From contig NZ_MKIN01000022.1 of assembly GCF_001938985.1 (NCBI RefSeq), forward strand, positions 1,178,001-1,242,000: a DNA stretch of 64,000 nt, in the 5' to 3' direction. Source of the stretch: Gillisella taibaishanensis. Its GTDB lineage: Bacteria; Pseudomonadota; Alphaproteobacteria; Rhizobiales; Rhizobiaceae. The notes beneath the pieces were generated by a model, which did no database searches, had not been told where the DNA came from, and worked only from the letters and a program-made list of their open reading frames with translations. Shown here one piece after another: positions 44,901-55,006 of the stretch (the stretch's first letter is position 1; each line of letters starts with the position of its first letter). The translations under genes were made by a program, and so were the position numbers.

Positions 44901-47551
44901 GCGAAGTTCTGGTCACCATCGGCTCTGAAACCCTGGTTGCTACGGAAACCGCAAGCTTGGCTGCGACCGGCGGCGAGATCGATATCCCCGTCACCGACAG
45001 TTTCGGTGCCGGCACCTATGTCACCGCGACGCTTTACCGGCCGGGCGAAGGCCAGGAAAGCCGGATGCCGATGCGCGCCATCGGCGTCACCTGGCTTGGT
45101 GTCGATCCGGCCGCCCGCAAGCTGGCGATCAAGCTCACGCCGCCCGCCCAAATGGAGCCGCGCCGAAAGCTGACCGTACCGGTCGCCGTGACCGGCGGCG
45201 GCAATGACGCCTATGTCACCGTCGCGGCCGTCGATGTCGGCATCCTCAACCTGACGCGCTATCAGGTGCCGGATCCCGACGGCTGGTATTTCGGCCAGCG
45301 CCGACTCGGCATCGAAATGCGCGACCTCTATGGCCAGTTGATCGACGGCTCGCTTGGGGCGTCGGGCACTCTTCATACCGGCGGCGATGGCGGCATGAGC
45401 TCGCTCTCGGCAAGCCCGCCCAAGGAAAAGCTGGTGGCGCTGTTCTCCGGCCCCGTCCATCTCGACCATAATGGCAAGGCGCAAATCAGCTTCGACATTC
45501 CCCAGTTCAATGGCACTGTCCGGCTGATGGCGGTCGCCTGGAGCCGCACCGGCATCGGCCATGCGCAAACCGATGTCATCGTGCGCGATCCCGTCGTCAT
45601 CACACCGTCGCTCCCGCGCTTCCTCGCACCGGGCGACAATGCACGGCTGCAGCTTGATCTTGCCTCCACCGATGCGCCTGACGGCGACTATCTCCTCTCC
45701 GTCAAGGGCAACAACTCCGTCGGCATCGAGCCCGGCAAGCAGCAGATCCCGCTGAAGTTGAAGGCTGGTGCCAAGACAAGCCTGGACATCGGGCTGACAG
45801 CACTCGCCCCCGGCGATAGCAGCCTGACCGTGACATTGGCCGAACAACCGAAACCAGGCGCAGGCAATGGCGCTCCGGCAGACGCAACACCGGCCACGCC
45901 GCCCGCCCGCCAGCCGCTGACGCTCACCCGTGTTCTCGATCTTCCCGTGCGTCCTGCGGCTCTGCCGCTCACCACCCGGCGCGAATTGCCGCTTGGCCCG
46001 GGCAAGAGCCTGATCGTGGATGAAAACCTGCTGGCCGATAGCATCCTGTCTGGCGCCTCCATCAGCCTCTCGGTCTCGCGTGGCCCGAGCTTCGACATTG
46101 CGGCGCTGCTGACCAGCCTCGACCGCTACCCCTATGGCTGCGCCGAACAGACCACCAGCCGAGCACTGCCGCTGCTCTATTTGAACGAGTTGGCATCGGT
46201 TGCCGGCCTGCCGGATGATGCCGCGATCAGCAAGCGCATTCAGGATGCCATCTACCGGGTGTTGTCCTACCAGGCGTCGCAAGGCAGTTTCGGCCTTTGG
46301 GCGCCCGGCTCCGAGGACCTGTGGCTGGACGCCTATGTCAGCGATTTCCTGACGCGGGCACGCGAAAAGGGTTTTGACGTGCCCGACGCCGCCATGGTGC
46401 AGGCTCTGGATAACCTTGCCAACAAGCTGTCCTATGAGACGGATGTCGAAAGCCAGGGCAACGACATCGCCTACGCGCTCTACGTGCTCGCCCGCAACCG
46501 CCGCGCCGCGATCAGCGATCTGCGCTACTACGCCGATACGATGCTCGACCGCTTCCCGACACCGCTGTCGAAGGCGCATCTAGCCGCTGCCCTGTCGCTC
46601 TATGGCGATCCGGCGAAAGCTGGTACGATTTTCGAAAAGGCGGCTGCGGATGTCCAGAAGGGGTCGGTCACACCGGTCAGCCTGTCGCGTTCGGACTATG
46701 GTTCGCAGCTGCGCGACGGCGCTGCCATCCTGGCGCTTGCCGCTGAGGCCCGGCCCGTACCGCCGATCGTCTCAGCCTTGAGCCGCACGGTGATCAGCGA
46801 CTGGAATGCCAAGACCTATACCAGCACCCAAGAAGAAAGCTGGATGCTGCTGGCCGCCCGCGCGCTCGACAAGAGCAATGCCGGCCTGACAGTCAGCGTC
46901 AACGGCAGCCAGAAGACTGATGGCTACCGGGCGCGGATTGAGGGTGAAGAGCTGCTGCGCCAGCCCGTGACGCTCACCAATCCCGGCACGGAAGCCCTCA
47001 CCGCGACAGTGACGACCGTCGCCGTGCCAACCTTTCCGCTACCGCCGTCCGCCCAGGGCTTTACCATCGAGCGCAGCTATTATGCGATGGATGGCACGCC
47101 GGTAAACATCAGCGAAGCCAAGCAGGACCAGCGTTATGTCGTGGTGCTGAAAGTGGCCCAGACCGAGGACATGCCGACCCAATTGCTGGTGACGGATCTG
47201 TTGCCCGCCGGTCTCGAGATCGACAATCCGGCACTCGTCGGCAGCGCCGATCTGGATAATTTCAGCTGGGTTGGCAAGACGAAGCCCGCCCATCTGGAGT
47301 TCCGCGACGACCGCTTCGTGGCTGCCATCGACACGGAACACAGCCAGGCGACATCGGATGATGACGCTGACTCCAGCAGCGCCGATGATACCGACGACAC
47401 CGACAATGGCGACATGGTGCTTGCCTATGTGGTGCGCGCCGTCACGCCAGGTGTCTATGATCATCCCGCCGCAACTGTTGAGGACATGTACCGGCCGCAG
47501 CGTTTTGCGCGCACGGCGGTTGGGCGCATGGAGGTCAGGGCTGAACAGTGA
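41915..47551 (+). CDS. Bacterial alpha-2-macroglobulin-like protein with N-terminal PAN-like domain
   Basis: A giant 1878-residue periplasmic protein. A Sec signal peptide (residues 1-23, cleavage near LFA) lacks a clear lipobox, unlike E. coli YfhM. Residues about 40-100 contain four Cys (59, 63, 69, 81) in a PAN/apple-like pattern. The macroglobulin domains follow, and the thioester motif GCAEQ is intact at Cys1409-Gln1412. The C-terminal region includes an acidic stretch (SDDDADSSSADDTDDTDNGD). These proteins are thought to trap foreign proteases and partner PBP1C in envelope defence. AGGGGA precedes the ATG. The stop overlaps the pbpC GTG. Confidence 0.93.
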   Translation: MGLQRIFAATALAILCLGQPLFASDTMAADAGRSIALTKDSDYAGFDLRTQQNVTLDQCQASCIDDKSCRAFTYNVKARWCFLKSDFGPLNPFVGAVAGRIVTNTSEPDIGVAPKLDFVSASVNGQAQSFRDRLIKTGTTNAQGLSQSILRAEMDLSAGRTKDAVGGFLAAAALSPDDSSLWLRAARAANLIKNDSEATSQGLYAAVIGYDVSRTTKVRAEALAVMAKALEKSESYRQALSAYKASLEISADKTVRAAYLALKATKGFRITGNTVDADATTPRACVQFSDPLVKRGADYSAFVTVNGKPPKSVEAKESQLCVEGLDYGQRYTIGLREGLPSSVDEPLQARSDIEVYIRDRSPVVRFTGDRFVLPAAMRRGIPLVSVNTEKANLKLYRIGERSISPLMANSRFLSQLSGYTAARIEQDNGELVWQGTLDIASELNREVTTSFPVDQALPERKPGIYVLTASATGGKSQEWDDQATQWFLVSDIGLSTFAGTDGLHVFARSLNTAKPIAGVELKLLARNNEILGTATTDDQGRATFSAGLMRGGAGLAPTVLTGEIKADGKAAPDGKAAPDGKATQADFVFLDMTKAGFDLSDRGVTGRAAPGAIDIFAWTERGIYRPGDTVHVGALARDIDAEAIDGLPLTFIFTRPDGVEYRRMVSTGAGLGGHVLDLALDKSVMRGTWTLGIHVDPKKPAIAEQTFLVDDFLPDRIEFDMKAQAGVLKPGTPLSVDVDGRYLYGAPAAGLTLEGEMLIKPVRTRDDKPGFLFGLADEEAGESNSVTLDDLQPLDDKGHGTIDLQLGDLPSTTQLLQAELSVRLKEGGGRAVERQLTLPINNGQPAIGIKPGFSGSLAENSTGHFQLIALDGEGKAQTLSGAKWKLVQLDRNYQWYRDGNSWRYEPVTSTKLVASGTTDIGTDGTDLSMPVGWGRFRLEVDAPGVDSAASSVEFDAGWFSAGGSSDTPDALEIALDKPSYKVGETAKLKISPHYAGEVLVTIGSETLVATETASLAATGGEIDIPVTDSFGAGTYVTATLYRPGEGQESRMPMRAIGVTWLGVDPAARKLAIKLTPPAQMEPRRKLTVPVAVTGGGNDAYVTVAAVDVGILNLTRYQVPDPDGWYFGQRRLGIEMRDLYGQLIDGSLGASGTLHTGGDGGMSSLSASPPKEKLVALFSGPVHLDHNGKAQISFDIPQFNGTVRLMAVAWSRTGIGHAQTDVIVRDPVVITPSLPRFLAPGDNARLQLDLASTDAPDGDYLLSVKGNNSVGIEPGKQQIPLKLKAGAKTSLDIGLTALAPGDSSLTVTLAEQPKPGAGNGAPADATPATPPARQPLTLTRVLDLPVRPAALPLTTRRELPLGPGKSLIVDENLLADSILSGASISLSVSRGPSFDIAALLTSLDRYPYGCAEQTTSRALPLLYLNELASVAGLPDDAAISKRIQDAIYRVLSYQASQGSFGLWAPGSEDLWLDAYVSDFLTRAREKGFDVPDAAMVQALDNLANKLSYETDVESQGNDIAYALYVLARNRRAAISDLRYYADTMLDRFPTPLSKAHLAAALSLYGDPAKAGTIFEKAAADVQKGSVTPVSLSRSDYGSQLRDGAAILALAAEARPVPPIVSALSRTVISDWNAKTYTSTQEESWMLLAARALDKSNAGLTVSVNGSQKTDGYRARIEGEELLRQPVTLTNPGTEALTATVTTVAVPTFPLPPSAQGFTIERSYYAMDGTPVNISEAKQDQRYVVVLKVAQTEDMPTQLLVTDLLPAGLEIDNPALVGSADLDNFSWVGKTKPAHLEFRDDRFVAAIDTEHSQATSDDDADSSSADDTDDTDNGDMVLAYVVRAVTPGVYDHPAATVEDMYRPQRFARTAVGRMEVRAEQ
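43613..43666 (+). repeat. Three tandem 18-base repeats inside the macroglobulin gene
   Basis: Units at 43613-43630, 43631-43648 and 43649-43666 encode DGKAAP, DGKAAP and DGKATQ (about residues 567-584). The third copy is diverged. It looks like a linker expansion between two macroglobulin domains and could vary in number among strains. Confidence 0.85.
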
Positions 47552-49638
47552 TCCGGCGTGGTACGGCAATCGGTCTCGTTGTTGCGGCCTGCCTGTCAGT
47601 GGGCGCGGCCTGGCTGGGGCTTGGCGCGCTAGACCGGGCTTTCCCGCCACCACTTGAGGCCGCCGGCAAACCTTCGGCCGAGCTGCTGGATGCCGATGGC
47701 AGGCTGTTGCGCGCCTTTGCCACCCGCGAAGGCCGCTGGCGGCTGAAGACCCATGAGGCCGATGTCGATCCGCTGCTGGTGAAAATGCTGATTGCCTACG
47801 AGGACCGGCGTTTCTACAGCCATGCTGGCATCGACAGCCTGGCGCTCGGGCGTGCCGCACTGCAATTGGTTGGCCGTGGCCGGATCGTGTCCGGCGCATC
47901 TACGTTGTCGATGCAGGTGGCACGGTTGATCGAACCCCGACAATCGCGGTCTTTTCTCGCCAAACTGCGCCAGGCGGCACGTGCCGTGCAGATCGAGCGC
48001 CGGCTGGATAAGCACGCCATTCTCGACCTTTATCTCACCCATGCGCCCTATGGCGGCAATCTTGAAGGCGTGCGGGCGGCATCGCTTGCCTATTTCGGCA
48101 AGGAGCCGATCCGCCTGACACCAGCGGAAGCAGCGCTACTGGTGGCCCTGCCGCAATTGCCCGAACGGCGACGCCCCGACCGCTTTGCCGGCAATGCTCT
48201 GGCTGCCCGAGACCGGGTGCTGGCCCGCATGGAAAAGGCCGGCGTTATCTCATCGCAGGATCGGCAGACGGCCGAAATGGCGCCCCTGCCGAAGCGCCGG
48301 CTGGAGTTGCCGATGCTTGCCGCCCACCTCGGCGATGCCGAACGGCGCCGCCAGCCGGATGCGCTGACCTATCCGACCCGGCTGAAAAAGGATGTGCAGG
48401 CGGCGCTGGAAACGGTGGCGCGCCAGGCCGCCCAGCGGCTTCCCCCAAAGGTCGCGGTCGCCATCATCGCCGCCAATATCGGCAGCGGCGACATCATCGC
48501 TCGCGTCGGCTCCGCCGGCTATCTCGATGCCAGCCGCTCCGGCTGGATCGACATGACCCGTATCAAGCGTTCGCCGGGTTCGACCCTGAAGCCGATGATC
48601 TACGGGCTGGCCTTCGAACAGGGAATGATTGCCCAGGACACCGTCATCGAGGACCGGCCTGCCGATTTCGCCGGCTACAGGCCGAAGAATTTCGACACGC
48701 ATTACCAGGGCGACATTTCGATCCGCAACGCGCTGCAGCTTTCGCTGAACGTGCCGGCGGTCCGGTTGCTGGAAGCGGTCGGGCCGCTGCAGATGCTGAC
48801 GCGGTTAAAGGCGGCAGGCATCAGGCTAGATCTGCCCCAGGCCGGTACCCCGGGCCTCGCCATCGCGCTTGGCGGCGTCGGCACGACGCTGAAGGATCTG
48901 GTGGCGATGTACGCGGCCTTGGCGCGACAGGGCGAAGCGATCAGCCTGAATGATAGCTTACCATCGGACACCGCACGGCCAGATCCTGTCCGGCTGCTGG
49001 AACCGGCCGCGGCCTGGAATGTCAGCGATATTCTCTCAGGTGTAGCACCGCCAGCCGGCGCACGAACAGGACGGATTGCCTACAAGACCGGCACCAGCTA
49101 CGGCTACCGGGATGCCTGGTCGATCGGCTACGATGGCCGCACCGTCATCGGCGTGTGGATTGGCCGGGCCGACAATGGCGCGGTGCCGGGCCTGACCGGC
49201 TATGGCAGCGCCGCACCAGTCCTGTTTGAAGCCTTCGCACGCTCTGGTCTTGCCCCATCAGCCTTGCCGACAGCACCGTCAGGCACGGTTCGGCTCGCCA
49301 AAGCCGAGCTTGGTCCCAGCCTCCGGCGCTTTTCGCGCGAGACAAGCGGGCTGATTGCGGTTAATTCCGGCGACAAGCCGCCGGTGATCGTCTTTCCACC
49401 TGAAGGCGCGCATGTAGAACTCGACCGCACGGCCGAAGGCTCCACCATGCCGCTGACGCTGAAACTGCAAGCGGGCCGCGCACCCTTCCGCTGGCTCGCC
49501 AATGGCAAGACGCTGCCCGATCTCGCCCGCACCCGCACGACGCATTGGCTTCCTGATGGCGACGGCTATTCGACCCTGACGGTGATCGACGCGGCCGGAC
49601 GCAGTGCGACTGTCGGGATCTTTCTTCGCGAGAATTAA
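47548..49638 (+). CDS. pbpC: Penicillin-binding protein 1C
   Basis: A 696-residue bifunctional peptidoglycan synthase with an N-terminal membrane anchor (residues 8-30). The GT51 transglycosylase shows 'EDRRFYSHAGID', and 'LTPAEAALLVALPQLP' closes that domain. The transpeptidase has SxxK (SPGSTLKP), SxN (SLN) and KTGTS. A C-terminal BiPBP_C beta domain follows (about residues 610-696). The GTG at 47548 overlaps the macroglobulin stop codon. PbpC and bacterial macroglobulin genes are a conserved pair, thought to couple wall repair to protease trapping. Confidence 0.95.
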   Translation: MIRRGTAIGLVVAACLSVGAAWLGLGALDRAFPPPLEAAGKPSAELLDADGRLLRAFATREGRWRLKTHEADVDPLLVKMLIAYEDRRFYSHAGIDSLALGRAALQLVGRGRIVSGASTLSMQVARLIEPRQSRSFLAKLRQAARAVQIERRLDKHAILDLYLTHAPYGGNLEGVRAASLAYFGKEPIRLTPAEAALLVALPQLPERRRPDRFAGNALAARDRVLARMEKAGVISSQDRQTAEMAPLPKRRLELPMLAAHLGDAERRRQPDALTYPTRLKKDVQAALETVARQAAQRLPPKVAVAIIAANIGSGDIIARVGSAGYLDASRSGWIDMTRIKRSPGSTLKPMIYGLAFEQGMIAQDTVIEDRPADFAGYRPKNFDTHYQGDISIRNALQLSLNVPAVRLLEAVGPLQMLTRLKAAGIRLDLPQAGTPGLAIALGGVGTTLKDLVAMYAALARQGEAISLNDSLPSDTARPDPVRLLEPAAAWNVSDILSGVAPPAGARTGRIAYKTGTSYGYRDAWSIGYDGRTVIGVWIGRADNGAVPGLTGYGSAAPVLFEAFARSGLAPSALPTAPSGTVRLAKAELGPSLRRFSRETSGLIAVNSGDKPPVIVFPPEGAHVELDRTAEGSTMPLTLKLQAGRAPFRWLANGKTLPDLARTRTTHWLPDGDGYSTLTVIDAAGRSATVGIFLREN

Positions 49639-49928
49639 ATCTAACTTATGTAGTTGATTTTGATATACCCTTGATAGAAAGGGGAAAAATCAGGATTTAA
49701 GGCCATCTTAACAAACAGCTTCTAAAGTGACGGTTCGACGATGACGTCGCTCGACCGCCAGCGCTTGCACAATGATTGTGAGGGGCCTGACATTTCCGGA
49801 TGCCGTGCCGCAGTCTCTAAGCTTGAGACGCAAAACCGAGCATCGGAAACAGCTTTGCATGTGCAGCCCCTTGCTCGACCCTCGCTTGAAGCTTGGCCGG
49901 GCCAAAGGGCTTTGGAGGAGCCGGAACC

Positions 49929-52460
49929 ATGTCCATCGATCGTTTGCTCTCGCGTTTCCGCATCCAGACAAAGGTCTTGATTTTTATCCTGCCCTTTGTC
50001 GTCACCATCGGTGCGGTCGGCTTTACTGGGCTCTATGCGTCTGGATTGCTGCAGGGACGGATCGAAATATCCAATAGCGTGCTGCAGTCGCTGAGCGGCT
50101 TCCGCGACGTATCCGCCGCCATGGCCGACTTCCTCGACAAGACCACAGAGCAGAGCCGCAACGCGGTGACCGACAAACTGAAGCAACAGCAGCAGGTGCT
50201 GAAAAGCACGCTCAGTCAACTCGGCCCCGATGCCGAAGGTCGTGGCGAGCTCGAAAAAGCTTCAACCGCCGTGGACGGCGTCGTCAACCATATGAGCACG
50301 CTCTGGTCTCTGCATGAGACGGAGGCCGGCCTGATCAAGAACATGCAGCAGGGCACAGCCGCTGTCGTCTCCGCCCAGAACGACCTCACCGAGGCCCTGA
50401 AGAAGATCACCATGTCGATCCAGGCTGACGAGACCGCCGCCAAGCAGATGCTGCGCGACGCCGACAAGATCGCCCTGACTGCAACCTTCCTGACAGATAC
50501 AAACCGCAAATTCGGCAGCCTGCAGACGCCGGAAGAAAAATTCGACTTTGTTGCCGCCAGCCTGCCTGAGATGAAGGTGCGCCATCCGGCGCTTGCCGCG
50601 GCCTTGCCGGAAAAGAATAAGTCCGCCGCCCGTACGATCGAAGGCATCATCAAGGATCTCGGCGATATGGTAACGGCCGGCGACAAGTCGCCCGAGGTCG
50701 CCGATGCCATGGCGACCAAATTGCGCAATTTCGTCCAGCTGTCCGCCTATCTGGGCCTCGCTGCTCAACAGAAAATGAAGGAAGCCACTGCCCGCTTTGG
50801 CGAAATGGACGTACCGCTCGAAAAGGCCCAGGCCTTGCTGTCTGACGGCCGTCAGCTGATCGACGCCGCCTACGTCTTTCAGATCACCACGGCGAGCTTC
50901 ATGCTTGCACCGACCAACGAGAACCTGACGAAGCTGCGCCGCGACCTCAACGGTTTGCGCACCACCTTGGACGCCCTGAAAAACACCTCCGGCTCCTCGG
51001 ACATCTATACCTCGCTTGAGGCCAAGCTGACCCCAGCCATCGCTACGATGGACAAGGCTGGTGGCGATCTCGTCAAGATCAGTCAGGACCGCGTGTCAAA
51101 TTTCGAGACCGCCGGCAAGGACCTCGATAATATCTGGCAGCTGCTGACCTCTTTTGCCGAAATGCAGAAGGTGAGCGCAGGTGAAGAACGCCGCGACGCA
51201 AACTCGATTTCGATCGGTGCCATGACGCTTGGCCTTCTGATCTCCCTCTTTGCCGGCATCGGGCTGGTCTTGACCTTCAAGGGACCGATCGGCCAGATCA
51301 CGGCCGCCATGCGCCGGCTCGCCGATGGCAAGCTCGATACCGGCATCCAGGGCGAGGCCCGCGTTGACGAAATCGGCGAAATGGCCCGTGCACTCGGCGT
51401 CTTCAAACAGAACGCCCTGTCGAAGATCGAAATCGAACAGCGCAGTGAGGAAGAACGGGCGCAGGCAGAAGAAGAACGACGCCGCAACGACGCCGAAAAG
51501 CAGGAGACCGACCGGCAGATCGAATTTGCCGTCAACGCCCTCGCCTCAGGACTCGGCCGGCTTGCGACAGGGGATATCTCGGCAATGATCGATACGCCCT
51601 TTACCGGTCGCCTCGAGCAGTTGCGCCGGGACTTCAACACTTCGCTGGAGAACCTGCAGCAGACCATGCGCCAGATCCGCTCCAATACGTACATGATCCA
51701 GCGCAATGCCGGTGAAATGACCGCGGCCGCCGACGATCTCGCCAAGCGCACCGAGCAGCAGGCCGCTTCGCTGGAGCAGACGGCAGCGGCCGTCGACGAG
51801 ATCACCGTGACGGTAAAATCCTCCGCCGAACAGGCGCAGGAGGCCAATACGATCGTGTCCGAAACCAAGACGGCAGCCGATACCTCCTCCAAGGTCGTCG
51901 CCAGCGCCATCGATGCGATGGGCCGGATCGAGAACGCCTCAGGCCAGATCGTTCAGATCATCGACGTGATCGATGAAATCGCCTTCCAGACCAATCTGCT
52001 GGCGCTCAACGCCGGCGTTGAGGCCGCGCGTGCGGGTGAGGCCGGCAAGGGTTTTGCGGTTGTTGCCCAAGAAGTGCGCGAACTGGCCCAGCGTTCGGCC
52101 AATGCAGCAAAGGACATCAAGTCTCTGATCCATACATCGAGCACGGAAGTTGCCGCAGGCGCCAAGCTGGTGCAGCGCACCGGCGAAGTCCTGACGGAAA
52201 TCTCCACCAAGATCGTCAGCGTTTCCCAGCGTGTCGAAGCCATCGCGCTGGCCAGCCTCGACCAGTCGACGGCGCTCGGTGAAGTCAACTCAGCCGTTAA
52301 CGGCATGGACCAGATGACCCAGCGCAATGCCGCAATGGTCGAGGAAACCAATGCCGCAACCCGCCAACTGGCCGACGAAGCCGATACGCTGATGAGCCTG
52401 GTCGATCAGTTCAAGCTCGGCACCGAAGACACGTCCCGCCGCAGAGCTCACGCGGCCTGA
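49929..52460 (+). CDS. Methyl-accepting chemotaxis protein
   Basis: An 843-residue receptor with a first membrane helix at about residues 14-35. A long, mainly helical periplasmic sensor (roughly 36-426) and a second membrane helix near 428-450 follow. The HAMP linker comes next, with a second HAMP-like segment after a charged coiled coil ([20 protein letters not shown]). The signalling hairpin tip '[20 protein letters not shown]' is near residue 680. No CheR/CheB-tethering pentapeptide is seen at the C-terminus (RRRAHAA). GGAGGAG precedes the ATG by eight bases. The ligand is unknown. Confidence 0.94.
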   Translation: MSIDRLLSRFRIQTKVLIFILPFVVTIGAVGFTGLYASGLLQGRIEISNSVLQSLSGFRDVSAAMADFLDKTTEQSRNAVTDKLKQQQQVLKSTLSQLGPDAEGRGELEKASTAVDGVVNHMSTLWSLHETEAGLIKNMQQGTAAVVSAQNDLTEALKKITMSIQADETAAKQMLRDADKIALTATFLTDTNRKFGSLQTPEEKFDFVAASLPEMKVRHPALAAALPEKNKSAARTIEGIIKDLGDMVTAGDKSPEVADAMATKLRNFVQLSAYLGLAAQQKMKEATARFGEMDVPLEKAQALLSDGRQLIDAAYVFQITTASFMLAPTNENLTKLRRDLNGLRTTLDALKNTSGSSDIYTSLEAKLTPAIATMDKAGGDLVKISQDRVSNFETAGKDLDNIWQLLTSFAEMQKVSAGEERRDANSISIGAMTLGLLISLFAGIGLVLTFKGPIGQITAAMRRLADGKLDTGIQGEARVDEIGEMARALGVFKQNALSKIEIEQRSEEERAQAEEERRRNDAEKQETDRQIEFAVNALASGLGRLATGDISAMIDTPFTGRLEQLRRDFNTSLENLQQTMRQIRSNTYMIQRNAGEMTAAADDLAKRTEQQAASLEQTAAAVDEITVTVKSSAEQAQEANTIVSETKTAADTSSKVVASAIDAMGRIENASGQIVQIIDVIDEIAFQTNLLALNAGVEAARAGEAGKGFAVVAQEVRELAQRSANAAKDIKSLIHTSSTEVAAGAKLVQRTGEVLTEISTKIVSVSQRVEAIALASLDQSTALGEVNSAVNGMDQMTQRNAAMVEETNAATRQLADEADTLMSLVDQFKLGTEDTSRRRAHAA

Positions 52461-52485
52461 CCCTGAGCCAAAACGTGCAACGACT

Positions 52486-52522
52486 GCGTGAACCGGCGGG
52501 CAACCGCCGGTTCACGCATTTT
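52486..52522 (+). terminator. Strong hairpin terminator after the chemotaxis gene
   Basis: Perfect 14-base stem GCGTGAACCGGCGG (52486-52499) / CCGCCGGTTCACGC (52504-52517) with a four-base loop (GCAA), followed by ATTTT. It starts 25 bases after the stop codon. The short T-run is the only weakness. Confidence 0.85.
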
Positions 52523-52640
52523 AAGCCTCTGTTTCAGGCTTTTACCGTGCATCCCGCCCCTGCCCTCACTTCAACAGAAACTTGGCCTTGACTTGGCTTC
52601 GCCGCAGCGCCTTAACACTGTGGCTTCCTCGATCGGAAAA

Positions 52641-53672
52641 GTGAGTTCTCCCTTGCGCTATTTCATTACCGGCACCGCAGGTTTCATCGGTTTCCATCTC
52701 GCCCGCCGCCTGCTTCAGGAGGGTCATACCGTAACCGGCTTTGACGGCATGACCGCCTATTACAATCTGCGCCTCAAGGAAGCACGCAATGCTGCTTTGG
52801 CGCAATTTGGCAATTTCACCGGGGTCACCGCCATGCTGGAGGATCGGGCCGCGCTGGAAAAGGCGGCAGAAGACGCCAAGCCCGACGTCATCATCCATCT
52901 CGCCGCCCAGGCGGGTGTGCGCTACAGCCTGGAAAATCCGCGCGCCTATCTCGATTCCAACCTGATCGGCTCCTGGAATATCGTCGAGATCGCCAGGCAA
53001 ATGCAGATCAGCCATCTCATGCTGGCCTCGACGTCTTCGATCTACGGTGCCAACCCGCAAGTGCCCTTCCGAGAAACCGACCGGGCCGACGAGCCGATGA
53101 CCTTCTATGCGGCCAGCAAGAAGGGCATGGAGCTGATGGCCCATAGCTACGCGCATCTCTACAAGGTGCCGACCACGGCCTTCCGCTTCTTCACGGTCTA
53201 CGGTCCGTGGGGCCGGCCGGACATGGCGCTGTTCAAGTTCATGAAGGCGATGCTGGCGGACGAAGCCATCGAGATCTATGGCGAAGGCAAGATGAGCCGC
53301 GACTTCACCTATATCGATGACCTCATCGACAGCATCATTGCGCTCTCGGCCATAGCTCCCGGTGAAGACAACCGAGTGCGCGAGCCTGATGGCCTCGACA
53401 CGCTGTCGCACAATGCGCCCTTCCGGGTGGTCAATATCGGCGGCGGTCAGCCCATCGCGCTGATGGATTTCATCAAGACCATCGAGACCATGATGGGCCG
53501 CCCGGCCAAGAAGAAAATGCTGCCGATGCAGCAGGGCGACGTGCCCCGCACCTTCGCCGCCCCCGACCTCTTGGTGGCGCTCACAGGCGCAAAGCCGACG
53601 ACGACACTGGATATCGGCGTCAAGGCGACCATGGATTGGTATGTGGAGCATCACACGCAGTTGGGGCTTTAA
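52641..53672 (+). CDS. lspL: UDP-glucuronate 4-epimerase (NAD-dependent epimerase/dehydratase)
   Basis: A 343-residue extended SDR. It has the Rossmann motif [12 protein letters not shown] near the N-terminus, '[20 protein letters not shown]', the catalytic Ser region STSSIYG and YAASK (Tyr-x3-Lys). '[19 protein letters not shown]' is typical of UDP-glucuronate 4-epimerases such as rhizobial LspL, which make UDP-galacturonate for lipopolysaccharide. The start is GTG 52641 or TTG 52653; homologues usually begin close to LRYFITG. It converges on the glycosyltransferase operon, consistent with a surface polysaccharide role. Confidence 0.85.
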   Translation: MSSPLRYFITGTAGFIGFHLARRLLQEGHTVTGFDGMTAYYNLRLKEARNAALAQFGNFTGVTAMLEDRAALEKAAEDAKPDVIIHLAAQAGVRYSLENPRAYLDSNLIGSWNIVEIARQMQISHLMLASTSSIYGANPQVPFRETDRADEPMTFYAASKKGMELMAHSYAHLYKVPTTAFRFFTVYGPWGRPDMALFKFMKAMLADEAIEIYGEGKMSRDFTYIDDLIDSIIALSAIAPGEDNRVREPDGLDTLSHNAPFRVVNIGGGQPIALMDFIKTIETMMGRPAKKKMLPMQQGDVPRTFAAPDLLVALTGAKPTTTLDIGVKATMDWYVEHHTQLGL

Positions 53673-53737
53673 CCCGCCATCTCTGCGCACACATCTCTGG
53701 TGTCAGCGAAGCCTGAACCGGGCCTCGCTGACCAGAT

Positions 53738-54892
53738 TCAACGCTTTTGCGCGAGGTCCTTGACCAGCCTGGCCGTTTCCGCAGCACCATTCAATGAAAT
53801 TGCCAGGGTCTCGGGAAAGCGCAAGGAAACGGCGCCCGCGATTGCCTTCGCCATCGCCTCGCCGTTCAATCCGTCCTCGAGCACGACAGCAGCAAGGCCA
53901 AGGGCTTCCAACTTTTCGGCCCGCACCGTCTGTTCGGTCTCGCCACCGGCGGCAAAGGGCACGAGCAAGGACGGACACCGCGCCCGCAAGAGATCGCAGA
54001 CCGTGTTATAGCCGGCTTGCGAGATCGATAATCTGGCCTTGGGCAACAGCGCCGGAAAGTCAGGACGGAACCGGTAAAGCGCCACTGCGGGCGGCGCGCG
54101 CTGGCTGAAGCGCTCGAAATCGGCTTCAGGTAAGTTGGGGCCGGTGATCAGGCACCAGCGCAAGCGCTCGCCGAGACTGTCGCCCAGGATTGCTTGCGCG
54201 TCCATGGCCGCCTCGATCAGCGCGGCACCGACCGCCCCTCCTCCGGCAGAGACAACGATATCGAATTCTTCTTCGGCCGGCTCCGGCTCGGGCGCGGCAA
54301 CAAGTCCGGTGTAATACAGCTTGTCGGAGAGTGTCTTGGCGAGCGGAAACGTGTCTTCCAGCGAACAGAAGTGTGGATCGCCATGCACAAGCACGCCGTC
54401 GAAATGCTCGCTCACGAGATCAGCGGTTTCCTTGTCGCGACCAGGCTTGCGGTTCTCCTGGAGGATGTCGCGCACCGAACTCAAAAGCAGCGGCTTGGGA
54501 TGGGTTGCCTTGATCGCATCAAGCAGCGGCAGAAGCTCGAAACGGACCTGACGGCGGCCAAACGGAAAGGCCTCGACAACAACCACATCCGGCTGCACCG
54601 CCTCGAATGCGGCCAGCAGCAGGGCCGCGCGGTTGGTTTCGAAATCAGCATCGACAGGATTGCCGACACTGTCGACCAGACCGGAAAAACCCGAGGCCGC
54701 CAGCACCGCCGGCAATTGCACATGTTCGATGCCCGGCCCTGGAAAACCCTTGACCGGTGCGCCACCGGTAACCAACGTCACCGACAGGCCAGACGCAACC
54801 ATGGCATCCGCCAGCCGGCTGGCGCGGGCAAGATGGCCAATGCCAAGCAGGTGCTGCACATAGAAGAAGACCCTGATCGGGCGATGGCTCAT
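53738..54892 (-). CDS. Glycosyltransferase, GT28/MurG-like fold (COG4671-like)
   Basis: A 384-residue protein with 'FYVQHLLGIGHLARASRLAD' at the N-terminus, the glycine-rich loop of GT-B enzymes. The C-terminal nucleotide-sugar region has 'SISQAGYNTVCDLL' followed by 'ETEQTVRAEKLEALG'. It is a paralogue of the 56246-57565 product, with the same motifs in the same order. ATG 54892 is chosen (GGAG about eight bases upstream); the 28 extra residues from an earlier ATG look non-coding. It is soluble, with no signal peptide. The acceptor and sugar are unknown. Confidence 0.8.
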   Translation of the reverse strand: MSHRPIRVFFYVQHLLGIGHLARASRLADAMVASGLSVTLVTGGAPVKGFPGPGIEHVQLPAVLAASGFSGLVDSVGNPVDADFETNRAALLLAAFEAVQPDVVVVEAFPFGRRQVRFELLPLLDAIKATHPKPLLLSSVRDILQENRKPGRDKETADLVSEHFDGVLVHGDPHFCSLEDTFPLAKTLSDKLYYTGLVAAPEPEPAEEEFDIVVSAGGGAVGAALIEAAMDAQAILGDSLGERLRWCLITGPNLPEADFERFSQRAPPAVALYRFRPDFPALLPKARLSISQAGYNTVCDLLRARCPSLLVPFAAGGETEQTVRAEKLEALGLAAVVLEDGLNGEAMAKAIAGAVSLRFPETLAISLNGAAETARLVKDLAQKR

Positions 54893-55006
54893 GCACGTGG
54901 CTCCAAAGATAAGGCAGTCGCCAGACTGCATCCGCCCTGGGATAGATCGGATGCTGCACTGCGCTGACCATTGCATATTTGCCGAAACCAGGGTCGGCGC
55001 AAGCGA

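Noticed and set aside
44885..46579. 564-codon minus-strand open frame within the macroglobulin gene
   Set aside because: It is a shadow of the macroglobulin coding strand, with no domain and no ribosome-binding site.
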